From NCBI RefSeq assembly GCF_000332035.1, contig NZ_ALVY01000228.1, positions 54,111 through 118,110 of the forward strand: DNA of 64,000 nucleotides. Reading direction: 5' to 3'. Positions 48,102 to 57,819 of the stretch are shown here, piece after piece. Numbering within the stretch: the first letter of the stretch is position 1; every line of letters starts with the position of its first letter. Made by a program: the position numbers and the translations under genes. The DNA comes from Gloeocapsa sp. PCC 73106. Lineage in GTDB: Bacteria; Cyanobacteriota; Cyanobacteriia; Cyanobacteriales; Gloeocapsaceae. The notes under the pieces are model-generated. The model searched no databases and had not been told where the DNA came from. It saw only the letters and a program-made list of their open reading frames with translations.

Positions 48102-48308
48102 ATGACTAAATGGCGTGTTGTCATTGAACAAGATTTAGCAAGTGGAGACTGGGCTGCGTGGTGTCCAGAATTACCAGGTTGTACTACTGCTGGAGAAACA
48201 CTAGAAGAATGTTTAGAAAATATTCAAGAAGCGATTGAATTGTATTTACAACCTGATCCAATTCCTCTTCAACCAGGAGCAATTATTAAGGAAGTTGCTG
48301 TTGGATGA
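48102..48308 (+). CDS. hicB: HicB-type antitoxin
   Basis: A 68-residue HicB-like protein with the degenerate RNase H fold: WRVVIEQDLASGDWAAWCPE, LPGCTTAGETLEECLENIQE. No DNA-binding C-terminal domain is present, so this is a short-form antitoxin. The stop overlaps the start of the HicA gene in an ATGA arrangement. The antitoxin comes first, the reverse of the classic hicAB order but common in cyanobacteria. Confidence 0.85.
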   Translation: MTKWRVVIEQDLASGDWAAWCPELPGCTTAGETLEECLENIQEAIELYLQPDPIPLQPGAIIKEVAVG

Positions 48309-48508
48309 AAGCCCGTGAAGTAGAAGCAATTTTAAAGCGTTATGGGTTTGAATTAATCTTTCAAAAAGGAAGTCACCGTAAATGGAGAAATATAGACTTG
48401 GGTTTACAAGTCATTGTTCCTGAACATCAAGGGAAAGATTTACCGATTGGGACATTAAGAGGTATTTTGAGAGGAGGACAAATTCCTGACTCAGAATGGA
48501 GATCATAA
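48305..48508 (+). CDS. hicA: HicA-type mRNA interferase toxin
   Basis: A 67-residue double-stranded-RNA-binding-like toxin. The catalytic His is in KGSHRKWR (His23), with KAREVEAILKRYGFEL at the start and PIGTLRGILRGGQI at the end; all family blocks are intact. HicA cleaves mRNA until bound by HicB. Its stop overlaps the end of the convergent aroK by six bases. Confidence 0.87.
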   Translation: MKAREVEAILKRYGFELIFQKGSHRKWRNIDLGLQVIVPEHQGKDLPIGTLRGILRGGQIPDSEWRS

Positions 48509-49054
48509 AATATGAGTTTTAAGTAGTGTAGGGATTTGCTCTAAAATCTGATCAACGATCGCTTCTGGTGTTTGTTCCGATTGTATAGTAATTTTTAGAT
48601 CTGCTTCTGCATAAAAAGAGCGTCTTTGTTCCTGTAGAGAAGTTAGTTTTCCTAATAAATCACTACCATTTAATAGGGGTCTAGTTTGATCTATGGCTAG
48701 ACGTTGATAAAGCAATTCTACAGGAGCATCGAGCCAAATAACCAGACCATGGTGCAAATAACTCCAATTTTTGGGTTTTAAAACTACTCCCCCACCAGTA
48801 GCAATCACTGATCTAGTGTAAGCGCATAACTGACTCAAAACCTGGGTTTCTAATTCACGAAATACTTCCTCTCCCTCGGTGGCAAATATTTCTGTAATGT
48901 TAGCTTGAGCTACTCTTTCTAAAACAGTATCGCTATCAAAGAAACGATATTCTAAGTTGTGGGCTAAAATCTGACCAATTGTACTTTTGCCAGTACCCAT
49001 CATACCAACGAGGTAGACATTTATACCCTTAAGGCGATCGCTGAGTTTAGTCAT
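48503..49054 (-). CDS. aroK: Shikimate kinase
   Basis: A 183-residue P-loop kinase making shikimate-3-phosphate in aromatic amino-acid synthesis. GMMGTGKS (17-24) is the Walker A motif, FFDSDTVLE binds shikimate, and IATGGGVVLKP and RPLLNG complete the family set. It starts two bases after the stop of a glycosyltransferase gene, so it appears to be the last gene of the polysaccharide unit, which is an unusual setting for a core-pathway gene. Confidence 0.95.
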   Translation of the reverse strand: MTKLSDRLKGINVYLVGMMGTGKSTIGQILAHNLEYRFFDSDTVLERVAQANITEIFATEGEEVFRELETQVLSQLCAYTRSVIATGGGVVLKPKNWSYLHHGLVIWLDAPVELLYQRLAIDQTRPLLNGSDLLGKLTSLQEQRRSFYAEADLKITIQSEQTPEAIVDQILEQIPTLLKTHIL

Positions 49055-49056
49055 AG

Positions 49057-49941
49057 TTAAAGTCCCGGTATTGGATAGGTTAGTATGTATTCTAAAGTCG
49101 CTACTCCTTCCGCTTGTTGCTGTGGTGATAGAGATTGATTTTTCTGACTCATAAGCTTATTCTGTAATCCCAACCAGGTTAAACACTGATAAGTCCAAAT
49201 TTTAACGGGAATACTCGCCATTTGTTTGAAGGTTTCTATAACACCTAAATTAGCTATACCGTAACTTTGCAATAGTCGCAGATTCTGACGAGAAGCTAAG
49301 CGATAAGTTTTCAGGTAGTTCTGGGGATTAAGTCTGCTTTGACGGTAAAAATACAATGGTTCTGGTATTTTAGCAAAACAAGAATCACCCGCGCTGCGAC
49401 ACCAAAGTTCTCGATCCTGCGTACGCAGATAAGAAGTATCGTAGGGATAACGCTCAAACCAATCTCTTTTTCCCATTACCGTAGGATGAATAATTAAACC
49501 CTTATTTAACAATACGCTTTTTGTCGTCATTTGATGCAGAGAGTCTAAACCCCGAATACCCTGAAGTTGATTCTCGTGATTGACAACATAAACCCCCGTT
49601 GCTACTACGTCTACCTGGGGATTTTGGCGTAAATACTCGATTTGACGTTCTAAACGCTGTGGATGCATTAAATCATCCCCATCCATTCTTGCTAAGTACT
49701 CTCCCTGAGCTAACCGAGTAATTTGATTCAAACGCCAAGCTAAACCCCTATTTTCCCCATCTTGAATCACTTTGACTCGAGAATCTTCAACAGCTTTAGC
49801 AATCTCAACAGAGCGATCGCTTGAACCATCATCCACTAAAATCAATTCCCAATCTTGCCAGGTTTGGGCAAAAACCGAGCGAATAGCCGCCCCCAAGGTT
49901 GCTTGATTGTTATAAAATGGGATTCCCACCGAAATCTGCAT
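49057..49941 (-). CDS. Glycosyltransferase family 2 protein
   Basis: A GT-A enzyme of about 294 residues. ISVGIPFYNNQATLGAAIRS opens the nucleotide-binding domain, LILVDDGSSD is the first acidic motif, and ARMDGDD is the metal-binding DXD. The frame extends to 49989, but the ATG at 49941 starts the domain directly and overlaps the preceding glycosyltransferase gene by 32 bases, implying coupling. It probably adds one sugar of the repeat unit made by this cluster. Confidence 0.88.
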   Translation of the reverse strand: MQISVGIPFYNNQATLGAAIRSVFAQTWQDWELILVDDGSSDRSVEIAKAVEDSRVKVIQDGENRGLAWRLNQITRLAQGEYLARMDGDDLMHPQRLERQIEYLRQNPQVDVVATGVYVVNHENQLQGIRGLDSLHQMTTKSVLLNKGLIIHPTVMGKRDWFERYPYDTSYLRTQDRELWCRSAGDSCFAKIPEPLYFYRQSRLNPQNYLKTYRLASRQNLRLLQSYGIANLGVIETFKQMASIPVKIWTYQCLTWLGLQNKLMSQKNQSLSPQQQAEGVATLEYILTYPIPGL

Positions 49942-51091
49942 AAATATCAGATAAACAGGAAATAAATAACTCACCGTACATCTTAGCAATTTTCACCGAA
50001 TCAAAATCTTGCGCACGAATTTTTCCCTGTCGAGCAAACTGTACTTGTAACTGAGGATCCTGCAATACTTGAATAATCCCCTCAGCTAAAGCTTCAGAAT
50101 CTCCAGGTTTAACCAATAAACCATTTACCCCAGAATTAATAATTTCCCTCGGTCCATAGGGACAATCCGTTGCCACTACTGGAGTGCCACAAGCCATCGC
50201 CTCCACAATTACGTTCCCAAAACCCTCATAAATCGAAGATAAAACGAACACATCCGCTTTAGCCATATACTGGTAGGGATTAGCTTGAAACCCTAGTAAA
50301 CGCACAGACTCACTCAACCCTAAGCTTTCAATCTGACTCTGTAAAACAGGACGCAATTCCCCCTCTCCGATAATCCATAGATGAGTAGGAATTAATTTTT
50401 GTACAGTTACTAAAGCTTTAATTAAATCGCTAAATCCCTTCTGTTGATTCAGACGTCCACAAGCAACGATTAACTTAGTTCCTGATTGTATACTTTCCTT
50501 GACCGTTGCTTCCATATCTAAAGTTATCTTGGCATCAACACAGGGATTATAAATTACTCGCAATAAATCTCGAGTCTTGGGGACTAAATGCTCTAAATCT
50601 GTGGCAACTCCTTGAGAAACGCAGATAATGGCGTTCGCTTGCGGATATAAAGCTGGAATTAACTTAAAAACCAACTTATTAGCCCAACGACCTTGGAGTT
50701 GATTGTATTTGACCGAAACAGGATTATGTACGCTTAAAATCGTTTTAGGAAGGTGGGTTAAACCAAGAGTAGCCGCGATCGCTCCCAGATTCGCATTATC
50801 CATAACCCCACAGACAATATCCGGTTTAAGACGTTTAATTAATTGTCGTAAGGGTAATAGAGACAGCAACAGAGAACCCGAGATAGAAGGTATCTTGGCA
50901 GAAACCAAATAATAAACCTCTATATCTTCAGCTAAATCAGCTTCGTAGGAACCTCCTCCCTTACACAAAGCTAGAAACAATTGGAATCTTTGGCGATCTA
51001 AATTGTTGATGATCCTCAACAACAACTTTTCTGCACCTCCTCCCCCCAAGCGGGTAGTGAAAAACAGTACTTTTATGGATGTTTGAGACAT
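49910..51091 (-). CDS. Glycosyltransferase family 4 protein
   Basis: A 393-residue GT-B enzyme. Acceptor-side glycine-rich TTRLGGGGAEKLLLRI and the donor-side VACGRLNQQKGF, IIGEGELRP and the Ex7E motif EGFGNVIVEAMACGTPVV are all present. It starts six bases after the polymerase-like gene and overlaps the next glycosyltransferase gene. Substrate and linkage are unknown. Confidence 0.9.
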   Translation of the reverse strand: MSQTSIKVLFFTTRLGGGGAEKLLLRIINNLDRQRFQLFLALCKGGGSYEADLAEDIEVYYLVSAKIPSISGSLLLSLLPLRQLIKRLKPDIVCGVMDNANLGAIAATLGLTHLPKTILSVHNPVSVKYNQLQGRWANKLVFKLIPALYPQANAIICVSQGVATDLEHLVPKTRDLLRVIYNPCVDAKITLDMEATVKESIQSGTKLIVACGRLNQQKGFSDLIKALVTVQKLIPTHLWIIGEGELRPVLQSQIESLGLSESVRLLGFQANPYQYMAKADVFVLSSIYEGFGNVIVEAMACGTPVVATDCPYGPREIINSGVNGLLVKPGDSEALAEGIIQVLQDPQLQVQFARQGKIRAQDFDSVKIAKMYGELFISCLSDIYADFGGNPIL

Positions 51092-51097
51092 AAGCGC

Positions 51098-52612
51098 TTA
51101 AATTTTCCTAATTCGTCTCCAAAACAGGGGAAGACCTCCCCAAAGATACAGTAAAATCATCGTCTGAATTACCAACTGCAAAAGCTTCATAACGCTAGTA
51201 GTGTCAGGACGAACGTAAAAAAGAATGATTGTATAAAGCACTATGGTACTCGCATAGCCTGCATATTTCCTAAAAGATTGAGCCAACCACTTGTGAAAAT
51301 AACCGTAGAGGAAAAAAACCACGCACACACCCGGTAGACCAAAATTCCAATAAGCTTCACCAATAGAGCCACAGGGAATAGCCCAGTCTGCTTGCTCAAA
51401 ATAAAAGGTTTGAGCCGCCCTTCCCCCGCATAAACCAGGTTTCTCGGGCCATATACTCCTAGGAATAGGTAAAGTTAACGCTGCTAAATAGGTACTGCCA
51501 TACAAATACCCTTCTCTTTTGGGTACGTAAGCTAAAATAGGTAAAGGACCGCCGTTACGCCCTCCGGTTAACTCTCCTGCTTCTTCATCACTACCGATCG
51601 CCTGAACTAAACCCCCTTGTATATCCGTTAAAGTACTAAAATTAGCTACCCCTGTGTCCCTCACCACGTTTCTAAAAGTCCCCAACAGTCCAACCCCGAT
51701 AATAGCTACTAAAATAATGCCAACTACCTTAATTAGGGAAAATCGACCCTTGCGAATCATCCACGTCATCACCCCAATCATCATGAAGTAAATAATCGCA
51801 CTTCTTGAGCCACTAAATAAAAATCTAGTTAACATCGCGCTGATAGCACAACTCCAAAATAGAGGTTTAGTAAATACATTAGGATCGATCGCCAACCAAA
51901 TTAAACAAGCGACAATACCAAAGTTAATTAAAAAAGCCCAATAGTATTGACCCGCAAAATTAGCATGTCTTCCCCCTAACCAGTTAGCAACTAAATGTCC
52001 CGTTAATCCTCCATGACCATCTACAAATACTAAGAACACCAACACCGAAAAAGTTACAGCTAGTACGGTTTTAATCCCAGCATTTTTAATCTGTTTTAAT
52101 TTTAACTGCGGTGTTTTCAGGGAAGGTAGCAGAAAAAACCCTAAATAGTAAGCTCCGATACTGATTATCGTGATTAAGGAAGCGTAAGTATTGAGCCTAA
52201 TCATGCTTTCTTTCCCCCAATCACTCAAAGCTGCGTTAGTCACAGGAACGAATACCAAACTACCTGGACCTTCCCAAAACAGCTGAAATACTTTAGGTAT
52301 AAACAAAGGTAAATTGAAAGCAAAAGTATAGAGAGGCAAAAAGATCAGAGGATGGAACCAACCATAACTAGAACGATAAAAAAAGATAGGTAAATACAGC
52401 ATTACCGATTGTCCCAAACCCGCTAATGACGCCCAGGTAGTTGATTCGCTATTACTATTGATAAACTCCATAAACTCTATCAGTAACTGCAAACTTATTA
52501 AAATTATTAATAAAATGCGATAGTGAGGTTTAATTGGTACAAATGGCGAGATTTTTTGAATTTTTCTGATTAGTTGGTTTGGTTCGAGCAGTTCGGGGGC
52601 ATTAATCTTCAT
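51098..52612 (-). CDS. Polytopic membrane protein, probable polysaccharide polymerase (Wzy-like)
   Basis: A 504-residue protein with about ten to twelve hydrophobic segments from residue 28 to 500 and a large loop around 330-400 (for example PKREGYLYGSTYLAALTLPIPRSIWPEKP, part of which resembles O-antigen polymerases). Wzy proteins share topology more than sequence, so this call depends on topology and position between a sulfotransferase and glycosyltransferases, with a flippase in the same unit. It probably polymerises lipid-linked repeat units at the periplasmic side. Confidence 0.65.
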   Translation of the reverse strand: MKINAPELLEPNQLIRKIQKISPFVPIKPHYRILLIILISLQLLIEFMEFINSNSESTTWASLAGLGQSVMLYLPIFFYRSSYGWFHPLIFLPLYTFAFNLPLFIPKVFQLFWEGPGSLVFVPVTNAALSDWGKESMIRLNTYASLITIISIGAYYLGFFLLPSLKTPQLKLKQIKNAGIKTVLAVTFSVLVFLVFVDGHGGLTGHLVANWLGGRHANFAGQYYWAFLINFGIVACLIWLAIDPNVFTKPLFWSCAISAMLTRFLFSGSRSAIIYFMMIGVMTWMIRKGRFSLIKVVGIILVAIIGVGLLGTFRNVVRDTGVANFSTLTDIQGGLVQAIGSDEEAGELTGGRNGGPLPILAYVPKREGYLYGSTYLAALTLPIPRSIWPEKPGLCGGRAAQTFYFEQADWAIPCGSIGEAYWNFGLPGVCVVFFLYGYFHKWLAQSFRKYAGYASTIVLYTIILFYVRPDTTSVMKLLQLVIQTMILLYLWGGLPLFWRRIRKI

Positions 52613-52618
52613 AAATTC

Positions 52619-53539
52619 CTAATTCCATAGAGATAAGTCTAAATTGAACTCTTTTGCCAAGCTTTGATTAAAGGGGGCAAAATATTCATCCAACTGTTGT
52701 AGAGTTTTTTGATCTTCCTGGGAAATATTTTTACTTTTTTTGCTCGTAAATATTCCCAAATATTTATCAATTAATAAGTTTTTCAACAGACTCTTTGGTA
52801 TCTTTTTAGCTATTTTTCTCGCGTTGCGGTGTATCACTTGATTTTTAATTTTTAACCCTTCATTTCTTGGGCTTAGATCGTATTTGTTATAAAACTCTGG
52901 GTCAATTTTTAGTTTAGTTGCCAAATTTTGAATAAACTTACGCGGTTCTGTTTTAAGTTCTTCAAATAAAAACACGTACATATTTTCTGAGCCAAACTTT
53001 TCTCGCCATTTTCTTAAATACTCTATATAGCAACTGTGTTGAATCGCTTTTTTTAAATTAGCGGCTGTGCGAGGATTACTACACTTTTCTAAAGTAGATA
53101 AGGGCTGATTTTGAATTAAGTCAATCGCTTGCGTAAAAGAAATATTTTTATCTAGAGTCGCCAAATTATTACGGGTAAACTCATAAGCAGAATATAATCG
53201 TGCTGAGGGTTTTCTGAGCATAAAGATTACCTTTGGTAAAGGATCTATTCCTCCTAAAACATCTAAAGCAGTCTGTTGATATAAATAATGGGTTGTTGCT
53301 TCTATTCTGAGAGAGCAAGCATCATTACAATGTTGAAAATATCTCTGATAGCCTGTTATTCCCTGCAAGTGATAATTATATTGAGGATGTACCAAGGGGT
53401 TATCTTGATCCATTAAATAAAACGTCTCTTTGATAGTTGAACCACATATATCTGGATGGGCTACTAACCAATTATAGAGGGAACTAGTTCCTGATTTAGG
53501 AGCTCCACCAATAATTACATTAGGAATTTTCAGCATCAT
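52619..53539 (-). CDS. PAPS-dependent sulfotransferase
   Basis: A 306-residue sulfotransferase. The 5'-phosphosulfate loop is GGAPKSGTSSLYNWL at about residues 11-25, and the 3'-phosphate site is in MLRKPSARLYSAYEFTRNN (about 107-125). It overlaps the flippase gene by four bases (ATGA). Placement among glycosyltransferases suggests the polysaccharide is sulfated, as in known cyanobacterial sulfated exopolysaccharides. The acceptor sugar is unknown. Confidence 0.88.
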   Translation of the reverse strand: MMLKIPNVIIGGAPKSGTSSLYNWLVAHPDICGSTIKETFYLMDQDNPLVHPQYNYHLQGITGYQRYFQHCNDACSLRIEATTHYLYQQTALDVLGGIDPLPKVIFMLRKPSARLYSAYEFTRNNLATLDKNISFTQAIDLIQNQPLSTLEKCSNPRTAANLKKAIQHSCYIEYLRKWREKFGSENMYVFLFEELKTEPRKFIQNLATKLKIDPEFYNKYDLSPRNEGLKIKNQVIHRNARKIAKKIPKSLLKNLLIDKYLGIFTSKKSKNISQEDQKTLQQLDEYFAPFNQSLAKEFNLDLSLWN

Positions 53540-55053
53540 CGTTTTTTGCCTTTAAACTTTTTCCACAAACTAGAACTAGTGAGAGATTGAGCGATCGTTT
53601 TTAGCCACCACTTTCCGTCTTGTCCTAAAAATAAATTGGGATTTATATAGATTAACAGCAATACCAAGCTTCCCGTCAGACTCAAAGACAAAAGCAAAAC
53701 AAAAATATTAGCAAGTCCCAAGCTTCTCCAGAGAGTCGCGTTAACCCAAACGCTTAAACCAGTAGCGATAGTTAGGGGTAGGGCGCAAACATGACTTATA
53801 ATCACGCTTTTAGCGTCAATTTCCGTCAAACTCATCGCTAATCGAGTTAACAAGAGATATTGTATAACTAGAGCGATGGTTACTCCTACAGTAACTCCTG
53901 GTATACCATAAGATAAACCCCAAATAGCACCGATCGCAATTAAAATCGCATAGATCAACTTAAACCAAGCCATACGATACATTTGTCCGGAAGAACGAGC
54001 TAATGAACTGGTGACTTTATCTCCGAAACGAAAAAAAGTTCCCAAAGCTAGTATCTGAAAAGGAATGATTACCTCTGTCCATTGTGGTCCCAATAAAACT
54101 AGGATAATTTCTGGAGCGAGTATAGACATGACCAGACTCAAGGGTAAGATTGTTAAAGCTACAACTACGATATTGCGCCGATACGCTCTAATTAGTCGTT
54201 CTTTGTCTGCTTGTACCTTAGCTAGGGTAGCAAATAAAACCCGATTTAAAGCTTGTCCCATGGTAGCTGCGGGTAAATTCATCAAGTGATAGGCTTTAGT
54301 ATATAAGCCCAACGCTTCTAAACCTAAACCACGACTCACGATAATATAATCGCCTTGTAATGCAAAATACTCAATTAGATTAGACAGGGTAAAACCACCA
54401 CTGAGATTGACTAGTTCTCTAGTAGTTTTGGGTTCTAGTTGCAATAGTTTCGGATAGGGCTGTAGTAGCAACGGGAGTAAGCTTCTGAGGAGCATTTGTA
54501 TCGTATAAGCTAAAACTAAGGACCAAACCCCAAAATTGAGTAAAGCTAACGTAATCCCCACCAATCCATAACCGATAACGTGGGAGAATACTTGAATACT
54601 GGAAAGCCAACGAAATTTTAACTCTCTCTCCATCAAAGCTTCTGCAACTGTTCCTAAACTACGCACAGGAAAAGTCAGAGCGATAAAGCGCAAAATGGGA
54701 ACTGTTTGCTCATTAGCGACAAAATTAGCGAATAAAGGCGCCAATAACCAAAGTAAAGCACCAATTAACAGCCCAAATATGACCGAAAGCGTAAAACCTG
54801 TACGTAAATGTCTGCTTTCCAAATCGGGGAGTTGAATCAACGCAGGAGCAATACCAATGGGATACTGTTCAACAAACCTCACAACGATTAATGCTGCTCC
54901 CATTAAACCAAAATCCTTAGGAGTGAGCAAACGGGCTAAAATAATCGTTTGGACGAGTTGAATCAGAATTTTTAGCCCTGTTCCCGAAATAAGCCACAAG
55001 ACAGCGTCTAAACTGCGAGAGGTAAGATTTTTAGTCTTTGGAGGGTCTTGCAT
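53536..55053 (-). CDS. Oligosaccharide flippase (Wzx/WzxC, MOP family)
   Basis: A 505-residue protein with about 12-14 membrane segments. The opening ILARLLTPKDFGLMGAALIV is the usual start of WzxC-like polysaccharide transporters. It would move lipid-linked repeat units across the inner membrane for the downstream polymerase. It starts ten bases after cobS and is coupled to the sulfotransferase gene. The length and topology fit the family. Confidence 0.88.
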   Translation of the reverse strand: MQDPPKTKNLTSRSLDAVLWLISGTGLKILIQLVQTIILARLLTPKDFGLMGAALIVVRFVEQYPIGIAPALIQLPDLESRHLRTGFTLSVIFGLLIGALLWLLAPLFANFVANEQTVPILRFIALTFPVRSLGTVAEALMERELKFRWLSSIQVFSHVIGYGLVGITLALLNFGVWSLVLAYTIQMLLRSLLPLLLQPYPKLLQLEPKTTRELVNLSGGFTLSNLIEYFALQGDYIIVSRGLGLEALGLYTKAYHLMNLPAATMGQALNRVLFATLAKVQADKERLIRAYRRNIVVVALTILPLSLVMSILAPEIILVLLGPQWTEVIIPFQILALGTFFRFGDKVTSSLARSSGQMYRMAWFKLIYAILIAIGAIWGLSYGIPGVTVGVTIALVIQYLLLTRLAMSLTEIDAKSVIISHVCALPLTIATGLSVWVNATLWRSLGLANIFVLLLSLSLTGSLVLLLIYINPNLFLGQDGKWWLKTIAQSLTSSSLWKKFKGKKR

Positions 55054-55063
55054 TAATTTTTTA

Positions 55064-55861
55064 CTAGGAAGTGATGATGATCAATAAGCAAAGCCAAATA
55101 GCTTCTGTCCATTCAACTACAGCACCGTAGATATCTCCAGTAAATCCTTCAAATTGAAGATAAAACCAGAAATTACCAGCTAAAGTAATCAGCCAGCCCG
55201 ATAGCATCATAGCAATTCCTATGTACCATTTTTCTGGTTCTACGAGAGAAGCGATCGCACTCACACTCAAGATACAGACAATCCCTATCCCTAAATCTTG
55301 AGGTAGCTGTATCAACTCTTTATGAAATGCTCCTTTACCCTCGGGTTTAAGATAGGGATAACGAGCGATCGCCCATACCTGAGCCCAACGTCCCCACGTA
55401 GGACCCCCCATTAACCCCAACCATCGGTAATCCCCTAGCTCTGTCATTGCCGTAAATTTTAAAAGCAATATTAAAATAGCCACAATCACCCCAAAAGCAC
55501 CACTACGGCTATCCTGCATTACTTCTAAACGTCTTGTTTTGTCCGATACTCCTAAACCATCGGCTGTATCCATCGCTCCATCCAAATGCAGTCCCCCAGT
55601 AATCCCTATCCAAGCTACCAAGATAATAGCCGTGCGAGTTAACACAGCTACCTGTAACTGCAGTAAAATAAGATCAATTAAGTTTAGTAGGATTCCTCCC
55701 ATCACTAAACCAATTAGGGGAGCCCAACGAGCAATACGGGTTAATTCCAACTGCCAAAAGCTAGGAACGGGAATAATAGTATAAAAAACTATGGCTCCTA
55801 AAAAAGATTGGCTAGTATTTTTTACTCCCTCAATAAGCTTAGTGAAGAAACATTTCTTCAT
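55064..55861 (-). CDS. cobS: Adenosylcobinamide-GDP ribazoletransferase
   Basis: A 265-residue membrane protein for the last assembly step of cobalamin (or pseudocobalamin). GGLHLDGAMDTADGLGVS carries the conserved acidic HLDGxxDxxDG motif, and MQDSRSGAFGVI follows. Five or six hydrophobic segments are present. It is the first gene upstream of the polysaccharide unit with a ten-base gap; the relation may be only positional. I see no cobalamin riboswitch in the short upstream region. Confidence 0.92.
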   Translation of the reverse strand: MKKCFFTKLIEGVKNTSQSFLGAIVFYTIIPVPSFWQLELTRIARWAPLIGLVMGGILLNLIDLILLQLQVAVLTRTAIILVAWIGITGGLHLDGAMDTADGLGVSDKTRRLEVMQDSRSGAFGVIVAILILLLKFTAMTELGDYRWLGLMGGPTWGRWAQVWAIARYPYLKPEGKGAFHKELIQLPQDLGIGIVCILSVSAIASLVEPEKWYIGIAMMLSGWLITLAGNFWFYLQFEGFTGDIYGAVVEWTEAIWLCLLIIITS

Positions 55862-55957
55862 TGTGAACCCTATACCTAAGTTTGAGTTAAGATTGTGTCG
55901 TAGCTCACTGAATACTCACAAATTATGAGGCTTAATGGCTATCTCAGGTGATATATT

Positions 55958-56410
55958 ATGAATAATTCTGACTACAGTGCCAATCAAGCACCACCACCTT
56001 GTATTGTTGAATCGGGAATAGTTGTTTATAAACAGGATATGCAACGTCTGTTAACCGATATCAGACGTGTACGTTATCTCCATCTCCTCGATGAACGAGT
56101 TCTCAATCAGGGAGAAGGTTGGATCAAAGAAGTGTTTATTGATCCTCACAGAAGTACCCTAGTAGCTAATCATCATCTTTACCTCAATTTACAAAGTTTT
56201 GATTATCTTAAACTAGAACCAACCCCCGAAGGAGATACCTATTTTGAATTGATTCACGAGAATCGTCAACTGCGCCTAATTCCCCTAACTAGTAATATCT
56301 ACCAGCCTAATAGCGGTAGCTTAGATGTGGCAACCCTAGAAGCAATGTTGACTCAAGTACTATCTGCCAAATGGGATGTACAATTAGACGACGATGAATA
56401 TTCTTTTTAA
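55958..56410 (+). CDS. Conserved hypothetical protein upstream of tgt
   Basis: A 150-residue protein without signal peptide or membrane segment. A central VRYLHLLDERVLNQGEGWIKEV and IDPHRSTLVANHHLYLNL suggest a mixed alpha/beta fold, and it ends with an acidic DDDEYSF tail. I do not know the family. Its TAA is immediately followed by the GTG start of tgt with no spacer, so the two are co-transcribed. Confidence 0.65.
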   Translation: MNNSDYSANQAPPPCIVESGIVVYKQDMQRLLTDIRRVRYLHLLDERVLNQGEGWIKEVFIDPHRSTLVANHHLYLNLQSFDYLKLEPTPEGDTYFELIHENRQLRLIPLTSNIYQPNSGSLDVATLEAMLTQVLSAKWDVQLDDDEYSF

Positions 56411-57526
56411 GTGGGATTTTCTTTTCATAATCAAGGCAATTGTAGCTTTACTAAAGCTAGAGCAGGTATTTGGACAACACCCCATGGCTGCGTAGAAACA
56501 CCAAGATTTATGCCTGTGGGTACTATTGCTACGGTTAAGGGCTTGACCCCCGCGCAGCTCGAAGTTTCAGGCGCACAAATGATCCTGGGAAATACTTATC
56601 ATCTGCATTTACAGCCTGGAGAAGAAATAATCGCTCAGGCTGGAGGTTTGCATAAGTTTATGGCATGGAATGGCCCTATATTAACCGATTCTGGCGGTTT
56701 TCAAGTCTTTAGTCTGAGTAAGCTACGCAAAATCAGCGAAGCAGGGGTTACGTTTCGCTCCCCCAGAGATGGGCGTTTAATTGAATTCACTCCTGAAAAA
56801 TCCATAGAAATTCAAAATATACTAGGCGCTGATGTCATCATGGCCTTCGATGAATGTCCCCCAGCTAGCGCAACACGAGAAGAAATTAAAGCAGCTACAG
56901 AACGAACTTATCGCTGGTTAAAACGTTGTGTCCAAGCCCATCAGCGTCCCCAAGAACAGGCCCTCTTTCCCATAGTGCAGGGGGGAGTATATCTGGATTT
57001 ACGCAGTCAGGCAGCTCAAGAACTAGTAGAATTGGATTTACCAGGGTACGCGATCGGTGGGGTAAGCGTGGGAGAAACACCAGAGTTGATTCATCAAATC
57101 GTCGCCCACACCGCACCTCTGTTACCTCAAGATAAACCTCGCTATCTCATGGGAGTAGGAACTTACCGAGAAATGGTTCAAGCGATCGCATGGGGTATAG
57201 ATGTATTTGACTGCGTTATACCTACCCGTTTAGGTCGTCATGGTACCGCTTTAGTGCGCGGAGAACGTTGGAACCTGAGAAATGCCAGATTTCGTCAAGA
57301 CTTTAACCCCCTAGATGAGCATTGCTCCTGCTATACCTGTCAAACTTTTAGTCGAGCTTATCTCAATCATTTAGTGAGATCTCGGGAAATGCTCGGATAT
57401 ATGCTCTTGTCTTTACACAATATTCACGAGTTAATTCATTTTACTAAAGCAATTCGTGAGGCGATTTTACAAGACCGTTTTCTCACTGAGTTTGGTCATT
57501 GGCTAACGCAGAGAATGATCCCCTAG
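56411..57526 (+). CDS. tgt: tRNA-guanine transglycosylase
   Basis: A 371-residue enzyme that exchanges guanine at the wobble position of GUN-anticodon tRNAs for a queuosine precursor. The nucleophile region [21 protein letters not shown] and the zinc site CSCYTC...H near the C-terminus are all visible. Translation begins at GTG directly after the previous stop. psbK follows 46 bases downstream, an adjacency seen in many cyanobacteria. Confidence 0.95.
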   Translation: MGFSFHNQGNCSFTKARAGIWTTPHGCVETPRFMPVGTIATVKGLTPAQLEVSGAQMILGNTYHLHLQPGEEIIAQAGGLHKFMAWNGPILTDSGGFQVFSLSKLRKISEAGVTFRSPRDGRLIEFTPEKSIEIQNILGADVIMAFDECPPASATREEIKAATERTYRWLKRCVQAHQRPQEQALFPIVQGGVYLDLRSQAAQELVELDLPGYAIGGVSVGETPELIHQIVAHTAPLLPQDKPRYLMGVGTYREMVQAIAWGIDVFDCVIPTRLGRHGTALVRGERWNLRNARFRQDFNPLDEHCSCYTCQTFSRAYLNHLVRSREMLGYMLLSLHNIHELIHFTKAIREAILQDRFLTEFGHWLTQRMIP

Positions 57527-57572
57527 ATGTTATGATAAGTATCAAATTCACAGATAACTCTAACAAACTTCT

Positions 57573-57707
57573 ATGGAACTCGCTGTAATACTAACTTTAC
57601 CAGAAGCCTATGCTATCTTTGACCCACTCATCGATGTTTTGCCCATCATTCCCGTTTTCTTCTTGGCTCTAGCCTTTGTTTGGCAAGCTGCAGTAGGCTT
57701 CAAATAA
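57573..57707 (+). CDS. psbK: Photosystem II reaction centre protein K
   Basis: A 44-residue protein with a cleavable N-terminal part and one membrane helix. The mature sequence begins near [16 protein letters not shown] and continues [20 protein letters not shown], the conserved PsbK helix and end. It belongs to the peripheral antenna side of photosystem II near CP43. It follows tgt and is followed by a predicted hairpin. Confidence 0.95.
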   Translation: MELAVILTLPEAYAIFDPLIDVLPIIPVFFLALAFVWQAAVGFK

Positions 57708-57722
57708 CTGGCAACTGGTTTT

Positions 57723-57760
57723 GAGCATCCTCTCTCGATTGGGTGCTCAGAGAAATTTTT
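57723..57760 (+). terminator. Terminator-like hairpin after psbK
   Basis: GAGCATCC pairs with GGGTGCTC (one wobble) across a ten-base loop, followed by AGAGAAATTTTT. It lies 15 bases after the psbK stop and before the tRNA gene. Confidence 0.65.
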
Positions 57761-57819
57761 GGCAAAAATCCTTGACAAATCCCCCGGCTTTAATGCTATG
57801 ATTGTATACGTTGACTCGT

